Positions 44,007-54,648 of a DNA stretch of 64,000 nucleotides are shown here, piece after piece (positions within the stretch are counted from its first letter, which is position 1; every line of letters begins with the position of its first letter). Source of the stretch: Lepidodermella squamata (taxonomy: Eukaryota; Gastrotricha); the NCBI GenBank assembly GCA_047495785.1, contig JBLDXI010000015.1:1426001-1490000 (forward strand), written 5' to 3'. The translations under genes and the position numbers were made by a program. Under the pieces are notes generated by a model. It was not told where the DNA came from and did not search any database. It saw only the letters and a program-made list of their open reading frames with translations.

Positions 44007-45164
44007 TTAGTTTGTTTTCCTCCGCTTTATAGACTGAGTCGATGATTCGTTACTACTAATGCAACGGCCCGCCAAATGGCAAATCGAGCAATTGCTGCAA
44101 TGATCATACGATTCTTTAACGCAGCGCTTGCATGCCGCGCAGTGTTTATACGGCCGGCCGTCTTTCGATGGGCAGGTTGCGCATTTCGAGCAATGAGCGT
44201 TGTTTTTACGTCGAAATTGATTGCAATCGACACAAAAGCGATACGCATTGCCAGGTGGCATCGGCAGCACGCTCATATTAGCTACATTTGTGAAAAAACG
44301 AACTGGTGAACCGTGTTTTGAGCGAGGCGAATTCTCCGCATAAGCTTTATGATTGGAATAGGTAACCTAATAAAACAAGCTTAATGATTTCGGACCGAAA
44401 ATCTGAGTTCTCACCTGATAGTCACACATCTTCATGGATAAATCGCAAGCTAATATTTTCTTCTCCATAAAATACGGATAAAACAAGAACAACGAAATTG
44501 AGGAGGACCAATCATTGCCGAATAGTTGTTTGAGGCAATCAAACAATGGTTCAACAAGACCACCGAATGGAGGGTCCATGAAAACGCCAATTTTACCAGG
44601 CCGCGATCGAAAATTGTCGAAAACAGATTTTCCATCAGACTGCAAAAACGTTGAAGTAAACATATTGAACAAAGCGAAGGTTTCCGGCGGGTAAAGTTTG
44701 GCGAATCGTGAATCAATGTCCAATAGGAGGGAAAATGTGTCGCCGCGATCTGCTCTAAGCTTTTCAAATAACCGAGGGCAGCCAATGCACACGACTTGGT
44801 CAAATTTCATAGCAGTAACAATCTCCTTCAAATAAGCTAGCGTCGCTTCGGAGAAATAATATTGCGCTTGCGTCTTATTATCAGTAATAGCTACAACAGC
44901 ATCGGTAGCTAGTACAGATTCGTTAGAATGCCGTTCTTTTTCCGGCGAGTGAACGGTGAGTCGATCACGACTTGCGTGACGTTTTATCCACTTTGCCGCA
45001 TCTTCTTCAAGAACATATAATGGGCACTGTTTGCGATCACGAACAGCAGAACAGCCGTAAAACCGTTTCGACCCCCGAGCTGTCTCACGTGTGAAGAGCT
45101 TGCCCGGACCATGGGTGCAAAATGGGACCAAACATTTTTCGTCCATATGACTGTGCAACAACAA
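44007..45164 (-). CDS. ZCCHC4: ZCCHC4-like rRNA N6-adenosine methyltransferase
   Basis: Two exons (45164-44415 and 44366-44007) give up to 369 residues, or 363 if the second Met (45146) is used. The N-terminal GRF-type zinc finger reads CTHGPGKLFTRETARGSKRF then CPLYV. The methyltransferase core follows with VVCIGCPRLFE, LLLDIDSRF and the catalytic DPPFGGLVEPLF (DPPF motif). The C-terminal DHHC-like Cys cluster starts RFCVDCNQFRRKNNAHC and ends SICHLAGRC. ZCCHC4 methylates one adenosine in 28S rRNA. The animal protein normally ends with a CCHC zinc knuckle that is missing here: the chain stops soon after the Cys cluster with a basic KRRK tail. Either this lineage lost it or a further exon lies downstream; the stop is clear. 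Confidence 0.85.
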
Positions 45165-46149
45165 CTTTTAATACGAAGTTTTAATCAGCCTAAAACGAAG
45201 CTCAAGTTTAAAATAACATGTTTCCAGAAGAGAGAAGATAACGCCTCAGACTCTCGATAGCAATAAGATTTAAATTCTCGGCAAATCGAGAGCTCGAAAC
45301 CGCGAATTCAGAACTGTATTTCTATGTCGAGCAAACATTCTAAATTGGAAGTGTGCTCAACTTCATTCAGGCAAAGCCCCACAGAAGTAATACAGACAGT
45401 CTTATTAATTCATAACTACAAGATCAACAGCAATCAAGTATATTCGAAAGGTATATTCGAACTTAAGTATATTCGAAGTTTTGTTCCGATGAATTCTAAA
45501 GAATGGAAGCCTAAGTCAAAGCCGAGAGAGAAATTGCAAATCTTTCTTCAATCTGAAAACTTGAAAAATCAGAGAATTTAATAGCACAGAACTTGAAGGA
45601 CACTGAGATCTGGGAGCAACACTCGATGGGTTCGATTTCATGAGACATGAGACCAGAGACCAACATTGATGGGCTCCAGCCAAAACAACTGGGGAGAACT
45701 AGGATCAAGGGATCACCGATTGGGGGAGAAACCTGAAACCAAAAACCATCTCTTTTACAAATTTCACGCTATTAAAATTTATAATTCAACCAAAATTGTT
45801 AAAATTAATATTTATTTTCTACTTATTGATATTTACTTGATCAGAAATTTGTCGGTGCCGCATGTTTTTTTAGATATAAAGATTAAAATAAAGAAAATAT
45901 TGTCTTACGCGCACTTGCTTCGCAGTGCGACGTAATGGGCAGGTCCCAATTATTTTTCTTCCTGGTATCTGGGATCCTGAACTGACACTGAACACTGAAC
46001 TCATTTGAACCTATTATTTCGTCCGAACCAGGACCAAGCGCATCGATTTTACGTTTCGAAATCAGTAATCTTCCTAAGCAGTCTTCCTAAGCAGTGTCGT
46101 AAGGCTTGGGACTCAGGGTCTCTGGGAACGACTTAGATAGGATATTACT

Positions 46150-46520
46150 CTTAACACTTTGGTGGTAAATGGTTCGATGTTAGGATAGGAATAACAGATA
46201 ATGTCTAAATGTGACAACGTTTCGGAAGTGCATGGTAGAATTGAGGCGGAGAAATGTTTCATCATTGAGATGCATTGGACAACTTCACTTGCACGCTTTC
46301 GCTTGCATGTGTCTCGGAATGGTGCATATACAGAACTGTCAAAAACCAATGTTCCAACAATGTTACTATTTCATTGATCGATTTTCTGCCGGCTAGCATT
46401 CAAATTCTGCAGTTGGAAAGGCATGCTTTATAAGCTAACAATTTGTTCTATAGCGATGTGTAAGGTATAATAATTGCGGAGTAATTATTGTTTACCCAAT
46501 GTTAGGATCATCGGCAGCGA
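46150..46520. repeat. Diverged direct repeat, copy 1
   Basis: Around 46360-46500 the order TTGATCGATTTTCTGC, a C/G-poor middle, and TTTACCCAATGTTAGGATCATC recurs near 47718-47836 as TTGATCGATTTTCTGCTAAC and TTCACCCAATGTTGCGGTTA. Both end in GGCAGCGAAG. It is an unclassified dispersed repeat. The copies are well diverged. Confidence 0.5.
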
Positions 46521-47018
46521 AGAAAAGCGTCGATGGCAGATTACCTTTTTAAAAATTTAACAGTGATGCGATAATCTTGGTCCGCCTTAAAATGATATCT
46601 CGTGTTCAAATTTTTTATGATTTTCATGCTATTTTCAGGTGATTCTGTGAGAAAGTCAAGCAAACTTTCCCTGCTCAGAAGGCACAATCACTATTTTATG
46701 GGGGATTCTCTGCAAGACCAACATTTTACTCAAACAATTTTTCAAACATTCAACTTGAAGCTACTCAACACTCAATCTGCTGAATGGAGGGTTGTTTGTC
46801 AATATCAAACAATCGATATCTATACTAATATAACGCTTAGATTAAGGCTAGTTTGCGTGGTATTTTGTTAATTTCATTCATGCAAAGTCGTTCAAACGAT
46901 TCGGTATGAAGCATAGCAATCTGTACATGGGATTTACATTGGTGTCTGAGGGCAAGAGCCATAGACAATTTCCTTAAATTATGTCTATTGGAATAGCGGA
47001 GCTATTCGTGCGCGGTGC

Positions 47019-47266
47019 CAGGGTGGCAGAAAGTTTTTAAAACTCCGAGCTTTATCCTAGATGAACGAGAAAAATTTCGTACAGTTTTATGTAATGTTGG
47101 GGTTGATATGTGATAGTAGTGTTCATTTGGCAGGAAAACTGAAGGAGTATGACGCTTATAAACGTGTGTTCAATGCTAAAAGTTATCTAAAACGTAAAAA
47201 CGTTGCTCTACCCCGCCGACATTTATCCTAGATAATTTAGTAATCTAGGAACTTTCTGCCAACCTG
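47019..47266. mobile_element. hAT-like MITE
   Basis: A 248-bp element whose ends are CAGGGTGGCAGAAAGTT and, inverted, CAGGTTGGCAGAAAGTT. The flanks are CGCGGTGC (47011-47018) and CGCGGTCG (47267-47274), an 8-bp target duplication differing at the last two positions. CAGGGTTGGC-type ends with 8-bp duplications are typical of hAT elements. There is no coding capacity. Confidence 0.65.
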
Positions 47267-47559
47267 CGCGGTCGTGCCCTCAAATCAATTGCTGCCCTTG
47301 TAAACGTTTGTATAACGACGCGCATTTTTTTGTACAACAACAATATAGAACGAAAATAGGATAGGCATGATAGGGTCGTCGTTTATATCTATGAATTTTG
47401 GCGTTATTCTGAGTGATGTCGACTCGGCTGTGCCTCAATACGATTTTCTTCATTACGAAACTTCCATTTATCTTTTTTTTCAGGAAAACAGGGGATATAA
47501 AAGATGGAAACGATGATACGATAAACGCTATACGACTATGACGACAATAGGCGACACTT

Positions 47560-47860
47560 TTAATGCAAGTGGAGACAGAAGAAAGTGGATGGTAAAAAAT
47601 GACAGAAAATAAGGCTGATAAATGTTGCATCATGGAGAAGCTTTAGGACTGTTCACATTGTATTCTTATAACAGGAATATAATCCATCAAAAACCAATGC
47701 TTCAACCAATGTACTAATGTTGATCGATTTTCTGCTAACTTTATACTCTTCAGTTAGAAGGCAAGAGTTGACACATTTTTGTAAGCGAGGTGTTAGGCTT
47801 GTGGTTGCGGAATAATTCTGTTCACCCAATGTTGCGGTTATTGGCAGCGAAGCCTGACTA
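47560..47860. repeat. Diverged direct repeat, copy 2
   Basis: Partner of the repeat at 46150-46520. The matching blocks keep their order and spacing (GCATCATGGAGAAGC, GATCGATTTTCTGC, CACCCAATGTTGCGG, GGCAGCGAAGC). Confidence 0.5.
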
Positions 47861-48329
47861 AAATTTTCAATCAATCAATCATACTCACTTCTTACTTACG
47901 CACTTCTATTTGCCACATGATCATTAGGTACGGCCATTCTGCGCGTGCGTCTAATGGTTTGTTAATTATCGTGCAAGTGCGCGCGCTATACTCCGATACC
48001 GATATTTTGGCGCACTTCCGAAATTAGGCAGATATTTGTACTCGGCCGGGTTGCTCCGCAAAGCAAAATAGTATCAACTTAATAATGTAACTGTTCCATC
48101 CCTGAATGCAAAAGCTTGATATTTTTTCGATACTCACTAATCCTGAATCATTAACTGAATCCTGACAAATTTTCGCGCATTAATTCGACAGGTCGTTATC
48201 GCGTGACGAGAAACCCGAAGTCACGCGCCAAAAAATTGAAAATAAAATTTTCAAGGTCATTTTAAATTTTTATTTAATTTTTATATTATTCAACTAACGT
48301 TTAACAAATTTTGAAAAATGTAAATGAAA

Positions 48330-48700
48330 CGAACGGCATTTGCCGCGGGCGTCAAGGACAAACGGAGAAAAACGGGGAGGGGGTCTGCCGACTAACAGCA
48401 GTCCCCGGTAACCCGGGACCTGCCCAAAGACGGCGTTTGTAGGCTTCGCTGAGTGAGTGGAAAAGCCACCTGGGCACTAATGCCTGGGCCCTGGAGAAAC
48501 AGTCAGCAATAACTGGAGTACCAGGGGTAGGGATTTCAATTATGTAGTTATTAAACCAGTTCAAACTTTCCTAGAGCGTAAGCTCGCGATTTTCTCACAA
48601 GCTCCGCCTTATGGTGAAAGCTTGAGTCCGTCAGGGCGAGGAGAAATCGTAAATCCTGATCCTGATCCTGATCCTGAAAAGTCAAAAGCCGATACCTGCA
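48330..48700. other. GC-rich island with hexamer tail
   Basis: This stretch is markedly GC-richer than its flanks and ends in four CCTGAT-type units (48655-48676) before AT-rich DNA resumes. A compact body with a short simple-repeat tail is how many 5'-truncated non-LTR elements and SINEs look, but I recognise no conserved SINE or RT motif. Confidence 0.3.
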
Positions 48701-49970
48701 AGTCGAAATGATTATTTTGTTCAGCGAATCTGTGTTAGAATTATATAAAAACTTACAAATTGCTCGCTGATTTAGTACACTATATGAATATGTAAACATT
48801 TTGCGGTGTGATCATTGCGAATTTTGTAAACTGGCTTGCGATTCATGGGCTAAGGGTCGGACTTTTTTGCGCAGTGCATGCAAGGTGCAGTCTTGCAGGT
48901 TGCAGGATGCAGACTTTTGTCTTGCTCACGCCTCTAGCCTCTAGTTCATTGGTGAAATTTCACAAATCTGCGAACTTTCGCGCTCGACGCAGTTACGCCA
49001 GTTCACACGATAATCGTGCATGTGTTCACTTGTCACTTTTCGACAATGTCGCGTGTTGATGATGCCCCTGATCACTGACTACTAGATCGGGAATCATTCC
49101 GGAAGCGACCGATTTAGAGCGCAACTGAACAAAGGAAATCGTTGCACACATCTGTTATACACGGCAGGTCTGTTATGCCGTGTTGCAGTCCCCGTTTTAG
49201 CGAGGACATTTCAAGTGCGCGACGCGACATTCGAGTTGACACGATCAAATAATGGCTAGTATGCGTCTCTTCCGTTAGATGTCACGAGTTGTGTGTGGTG
49301 TTAGCAGACCTATCTTTAGTTGCTAAGACGCACATCTAAAATCTGAAGGTCGACAGACGAAGAACGGCCCAGTTCAAGTCTAAATTTGTCAAAATGCGGG
49401 CAAAAATGCGTTCGAACTGCCGTTCATCGAAGAGAAGGCACCGTCAACAGGCAACATGAAGGATTGCAAAAATGGATGGCAGATTTATGATTTATTAAAT
49501 ATTAAAAATAAAACCCAGTTTAAAATAGCTACCATGGACTTTCACCCCAATGAATAGTTCATAAGTTGCAGGCAATAACTTTCGCATGACGTGATGGTTT
49601 GGTTTCAGCTATGCTTGGCTCAAGAAACGATCAATTATTTTCTTTTATGGAAACACCGCGGAATTCCTCTGCATGTGAACCCGAAAGGCGTAGAAATTAG
49701 TTATAAGGTTCAACTCCATAAGGTATCATTTGATATCGATCAGTCCTGATAGTATTTCCTTGAATATCTTAAAGCGTCATTAAAAATTCATTTGACTTTG
49801 CCTGTAAAGACTACAAGCGATTAGCTGGTATTACTATAAGCCAGTAAGAAATTACAATCAATGGCCGATTGCGAATTAAGCCGCGTCTGAATGGCTCAGG
49901 TTTTATTGCACCAAATTTCACGCTGCTCGAGACTAAACTTTTTTCATCTTTTCCTGCGTTTGACCGAGAA

Positions 49971-50932
49971 ATGTTAAAGCTCGCCATTCTGTCCTTCGTG
50001 ATAGCAAACTCGCAGCAAGAGAGCCCAAGCCCCGTTGTTAACTTTGTTAAAATGGACAAATCCCGCATTGAATACAACCGACAGATGATGCAATGCTCAC
50101 GTCAAAAAACAGTGTCAGAGCTTTCATGCAAGGTGGTAACGAACAACTTCTTCTCTCTCAAAAAGGCTAGATGCGATTGGCTCGACGCTCCCGGCTTCAC
50201 TCGAGACAGCAATAATAAAACAAACCATAGAGATTACTTTGTCAACGTTCGCTATAAGGAGTGCTTCCATGTGGAGGACAATAACACCAACGCAAAGCAA
50301 TCGAAGCCAATTAGGCTCTACAACTCATGCAACCTAGTGTATGCCATTTCAGTCATTACTAGTCATCGTTACATCGAATTCGACGCGAAAAGAACAATTT
50401 ATAGGGTAAGGTCTATATTGCTCTGACGGCTGAATGCTAACTTACATTGTTATAGATTGAAGTCAGGCCCATACCCCGGGAACGCAACTCGAGCAGTTTT
50501 TTATTTGATCGCAAGCTGCTCAACGAAACTGATAAGAACGAAGATCACGATCACTCAAGAATAGCATGCATCGATTCGATAAGCACAACTCTTGATGCGA
50601 TGAGTTTAATCGAGGGCAGTGAAGCTGCCGAAGTAGTTTGGTACATCCCTTTCATCGTAGCATTCCTCTTATTGTGTTTGATAGTAGCCCTTATTAAACT
50701 TGTAACTTGTGTCGATCTACTATGTCATAGGTAAGATACGATTCTACATCGCATAAATAAATTTTTGTTAAAACTCAACACACTCAACTCATGGTAAGCT
50801 TGAATTGAGGATAAGGCGAAAGTCATTTACAGGCATAAAGATAGATTTCAAATAGCAGTTTTACTTATTGCCTTCGCTTTCCTCACAACCCGACAGGGTT
50901 CATACGCTAGTTTATACGGCGGAGTTGCGTAA
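49971..50932 (+). CDS. Unrecognised type I membrane protein
   Basis: Three exons (49971-50405, 50456-50730, 50833-50932) give 269 residues with consistent phases. A short signal peptide (MLKLAILSFVIANS) leads a Cys-containing extracellular part with two N-glycosylation-like sites (NNKTN, NETD). Then comes one strong membrane span (WYIPFIVAFLLLCLIVALIK) and a Cys/basic juxtamembrane stretch (CVDLLCHRHKDR). The last exon adds a second hydrophobic stretch (IAVLLIAFAFLTT) before a short tail. So it may cross twice or carry a palmitoylated loop. An upstream in-frame ATG at 49869 would add a non-signal leader; I prefer 49971. I do not recognise the family. Confidence 0.6.
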
Positions 50933-51075
50933 GAGAAATAATGAAAAAACTTTGAAGAGAAATTAATATATATTTAATAGTCAGCAAAGATAATAGTAGA
51001 TGATGATAGTGGATAGCTGGAGCGGGTTTCATTAATTCATCGACTCGTCATTTGAATAGCAGACGATCGAATCAT

Positions 51076-51737
51076 TCAAAATAGCTTTTTGTAGAGCCGA
51101 CTCGATTTTGCTGGGCAACCGGAAAGAATTCCACCAAAATCTTTGTAGGTCATCTCTGCTGATACGGAAAACCCCAGCTTGTTTATGTAAATATGCCGCG
51201 TAGCGGCTGAGTCAGCTGAAACCGTGACATACTCGAATCCTTTGCTTTTCAAATTGTCCAAAGCGATGATACGTAAATTTGTGGCTATTCCGGTTCCAAC
51301 ATAACCGCTCAACGTCGCACCCAAGGCGAGCTCTGCAACGGGTCCACCATCAATCACAGACAAAATTTCTGTTGGTAATGTCGTTCTCAGTCGATTCTTC
51401 ATTTCTGTGTTGCGACAGTGGAATATACTGGAATATCATTTTCAAACCATGACGGCATTCTTATGGACTTGCGGAAGAGGTTGCAAGTGATTACGGCGAC
51501 CATTTTTCCGGAGCTGGAATCCTCGGCGTAGTAGCTCAAGCCGAGCTCAATGTCTGTCAAAACGATCGTATGAAGAATGAAGGTAGTCAGTTTCTCAACG
51601 CTAAAATCTCGCTGGGTTCGCCGGACATAAGAAAACACAACGCCGTGTTTGTAGAATTCCTCTGCAAGAAGGCAAGCTGCTTCTTTGGCATGGTTCGTGT
51701 TAAGCACGTGGAATGTGATCAAGGGCTTGCTAGGCAT
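51076..51737 (-). pseudogene. GNAT acetyltransferase with a frameshift
   Basis: Two overlapping minus-strand frames together make one GNAT protein of about 220 residues: N-terminal half 51737-51399 (SITFH-like strand start, ends YSTVATQK then stop) and C-terminal half 51402-51076, holding LSGYVGTGIATNLRIIAL (acetyl-CoA loop Y-V-G-T-G-I-A) and INKLGFSVSAEM. They overlap at CAGAAATGAAG, where one missing base in the AAA run would restore the frame. Short introns cannot fix it. It is either a recent pseudogene or an assembly error. Both halves keep conserved spacing. It is unlike the YhbS-type enzyme at 12.9 kb and resembles animal arylalkylamine-type acetyltransferases more. Confidence 0.6.
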
Positions 51738-51767
51738 TCTATGGTTGTTAAATTACCTTCGAGGTTT

Positions 51768-52206
51768 CTATATTGAAGTAAACAGTAAATGGGATTCATC
51801 AGCTCGGCCGGCTTCGTTGAACAAAAGATAAGCAGAATATGACTTATAAATTATACAAATTTGGGTCTTCTTGTTACATATAACGCAAGTTTCGTTGGCG
51901 CGCAACATTTTCGGCGGTCCCAAATACACAGAAACAGTGGTAAAAAGCATCGCCATAGCGCAAATATCGCTAGGTAACACGAAACTTTTTCTTGTCTCCG
52001 CTGATTTTGCGTTATAGCGGGAGCTGACCATTGCATGACTGGCGACAATTTTTCCTGAATTTAGAGACGCTTCGGAACCCAAGAAACTCCCTGATATGAC
52101 GCATCATTTTGTCGTTCGTGGTGGCGTTCGGATAGCCCCAAAAGCGAAGATTGGGGGCTACCTGGTAAACATTTCGAAAGAATTTGAATATTCTAATGAA
52201 CTTCAT
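51768..52206 (-). pseudogene. Possible decayed GNAT paralogue
   Basis: Frames at 52206-52012 and 52082-51768 read FRNVYQVAPNLRFWGYPNAT and SLNSGKIVASHAMVSSRYN, the second similar to the SSSGKMVAVITCNLF stretch of the gene just downstream. They shift frame against each other and show no loop motif. A degraded tandem copy is plausible but unproven. Confidence 0.3.
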
Positions 52207-52714
52207 CGCTGATGAGTTCTTCGCAATCGAATCAGACTTTGCATTTAAGATTACAAACTTAAGCTTAATTGAAAGGCTATAGTAAAGGTCTCATGCAGAA
52301 TTTAAAATTCGTTAATTTACTACTGATATACAAAAAATACTATCTAATTAAAAAACCACTGATATGCATTGCATAAGACTGCATAATTGACTGCATAAAT
52401 GCACACCATAGCAGCATTGGTGACAAATCCAGTGCAAGCATCGCTCATAATTCAGCTAGTACCGCTATGTCCCCTAAGCCAGTTTATTGTACAGTAGTAA
52501 AATCCGTATTGACTCACGTGAGCTCAAGTGAGCTTCGCCATTGTCATCATCGTCATCACATGAGCTCAGCTGAACCAACCGAACTCAGTTTAATTAAGCC
52601 GCAAGGTTCACTCATGCCAAATTTTATTTCTTTCGCATTTCATTTTTACCTCCATCTTTGAGTATTTTTCCCGAAAATAATTGGAAAGACTAGGGTTGAC
52701 CATTCACTTTAAAA
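52207..52714. other. Intergenic near the glycosyltransferase 3' end
   Basis: AT-rich. Repeated GTGAGCTCA and ATGAGCTCA words occur at 52517-52570. No gene is supported. Confidence 0.35.
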
Positions 52715-53686
52715 TTAATTACAACCAGGAGCCACTTTATCATGAAACTGGATATTCACATCACAAAACTGATGGGTATTTTCTGTCATATTGAACAATA
52801 ATTGCAAAGCTGCAGATCTGAGGAAACTTTCGGGCCATATTCCGATTTCGCTACGAGATTTCCCCACTTCTTCGACGAAAGAATGAAGATTCGAATTAAC
52901 ATTGCGGAAAGTTGGAACGTGCAACACTTCAAATAGAGCATTGTTTATGTATACTGGAGCGTGAGAAGTTTCATTCCGGAGGGAAGTTATGAATGGCTCA
53001 TTAGCTGGAACATCAATGTTGTATTTCACGATGAATCTGAACATAAACTGGTAGAATTTCCCGGCCAAAGGCACTGGTTGTAGTTCAGCAGGGAAACGGA
53101 AGCCGTATATCGCTTTTCTGTCATCCATTTCTCTGAAAATATCTTGGTTAACTGGATCGGTTAGAGTAGTTCCTGGAGCCATACGCCACAAGTATTTTAC
53201 GTCACTGAGACCAGGATGGTTAAAAATATCCGCGAACCAGAATTGATCGACAAGCTGGCCGACTTCGGCGTGCTCTGAAGTTGAGGCGTAGTCGAATCTT
53301 AGAGGAATTGCATTGACGTAGGCCAAATCAATGGAGTGAAATGAATGGCTCAAATCAGTCCATACGTCGTACGATGGCTCATGAAATATTAATATTTTGT
53401 ATCGGCGATGAAACGGATTATAGTAATGAAACAAATGCTCCAGTGATTTAAATAGACCGGGCGAATCGATTGCAGTAGCGAGGAAGACTGCAACGTTTTC
53501 TGAATGCGGATCAATTCGGCTTACGCGAGAATAATCCGAGTAGACAATGACATGCTGGCGTGGTGTGGTGTGAAAGTACTTGTCGACGTAGATAGGCCAA
53601 GAAATTGCGAATAAACAAAACAAAGCAGTTGCGAACAAAAGATTGATGTAAAGCTGCGGAATTGTGAAACTTTCAGACTTCGGCAT
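52715..53686 (-). CDS. GT15-like glycosyltransferase (KRE2/MNT1 family)
   Basis: Intronless 323-residue type II membrane protein: short cytosolic tail, one span (INLLFATALFCLFAISWPIYV, about 13-35), short stem, lumenal domain. The pattern SLEHLFHYYNPFHRRYKILI, then QLVDQFWFADIFNHPGLSDV, then KYLWRMAPGTTLTDP and IFREMDDRKAIYGFRF follows the order of GT15 alpha-1,2-mannosyltransferases (HMCRF, Y-W-R-V-E-P, YGF). These enzymes are best known from fungi, where they extend O- and N-linked mannose chains. Two points are odd: no introns, and the E of the fungal W-R-x-E-P is Ala here, so activity is uncertain. A fungal origin by transfer is possible. The assignment is by motif order, not alignment. 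Confidence 0.5.
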   Translation of the reverse strand: MPKSESFTIPQLYINLLFATALFCLFAISWPIYVDKYFHTTPRQHVIVYSDYSRVSRIDPHSENVAVFLATAIDSPGLFKSLEHLFHYYNPFHRRYKILIFHEPSYDVWTDLSHSFHSIDLAYVNAIPLRFDYASTSEHAEVGQLVDQFWFADIFNHPGLSDVKYLWRMAPGTTLTDPVNQDIFREMDDRKAIYGFRFPAELQPVPLAGKFYQFMFRFIVKYNIDVPANEPFITSLRNETSHAPVYINNALFEVLHVPTFRNVNSNLHSFVEEVGKSRSEIGIWPESFLRSAALQLLFNMTENTHQFCDVNIQFHDKVAPGCN

Positions 53687-54648
53687 GGTTATGCATTACT
53701 TCATTCTACTACTCGTTATGCAGTGCAAAACGTCGTATAGGTGTAGGTACCAATCCCAAATTATTAAAACGTGTAGAGCCAATTTTCACTAGAGCATGTA
53801 GACACGCAAAACGATGCACCCAAGGCTCGCGCTAGTTCAATATAATGAATGCGGCTTTGCTCGCGCTGCGGTGTTTACATTGCGCGCGGACTTCCGACCG
53901 CTAGAATGAGAATAACTGATGCTAAATAATAGTAGACATTTCCGATGTATAAAAAACTGGTTACCCTCATCATCTCTCGCGCAATAAGTGGCGAATTTTT
54001 TGCCAGCTCAGCGTTCCGGCCTAGAATCCGGCGAGAGGTGAGGTGGCAATGGGGCTGTGAGCGTGGTGCTTCGTAACTACCTGGAGGGTAAAAAAGCTGC
54101 GATCGTAAGGAAAAAACTTGGCACATGGTGTGGAAAGCGGATGTGTGTAAGAAAATAAACGGCGGCGTTGGTTATAGCAAGTGTGCAGAAGGCAAAACTG
54201 CTTAATGTTTACCGTATTATGCCAGGCGCAGCTGGGTCTATATTTTGGCATAATTGTATAATCCATCGACTTTGATGCTATGCATATCACTTATGATTAT
54301 GATAATATCCATGAATTGTAAACTATCATCTTGTTTTTACTATAGCGGAAAGTTTTTGATACCATTGAAGTACCAAATCGCATTTGGAGTAAATAAAAAT
54401 AGCGGATACGATTTTGCGTTCACTTGCAACTAATGTATTTCTCAGTTTATGTGGGAGCAGTTGATCTCGCACGCTTTAGCAAAAAGTGACTCACGTGCCG
54501 GGAACATTTTTATTTGCATTTCAGTTAAATCTTTTCCCTTTGCTAGTGCAATTTTGCGTGATAACAGGCCATCAAGAACTATTTCATACTAATAGGCTTC
54601 AGCAGAGCAACACTGTTTCATCGTTATCCTTTTGTTCTTTCAAACTAG
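53687..54648. other. Intergenic, upstream of the MINPP array
   Basis: Divergent spacer between the glycosyltransferase and the first MINPP gene. No gene is supported. Confidence 0.4.

Larger units (their letters stand above)
45165..49970. other. Long intergenic region
   Basis: About 4.8 kb without a supported gene. It holds a diverged direct duplication (about 46150-46520 and 47560-47860), an hAT-like MITE (47019-47266), a GC-rich island (about 48330-48700) with a CCTGAT hexamer repeat at 48655-48676, and scattered short open frames without domains. Promoters for ZCCHC4 and the membrane protein at 49971 should lie at its ends. Confidence 0.45.
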
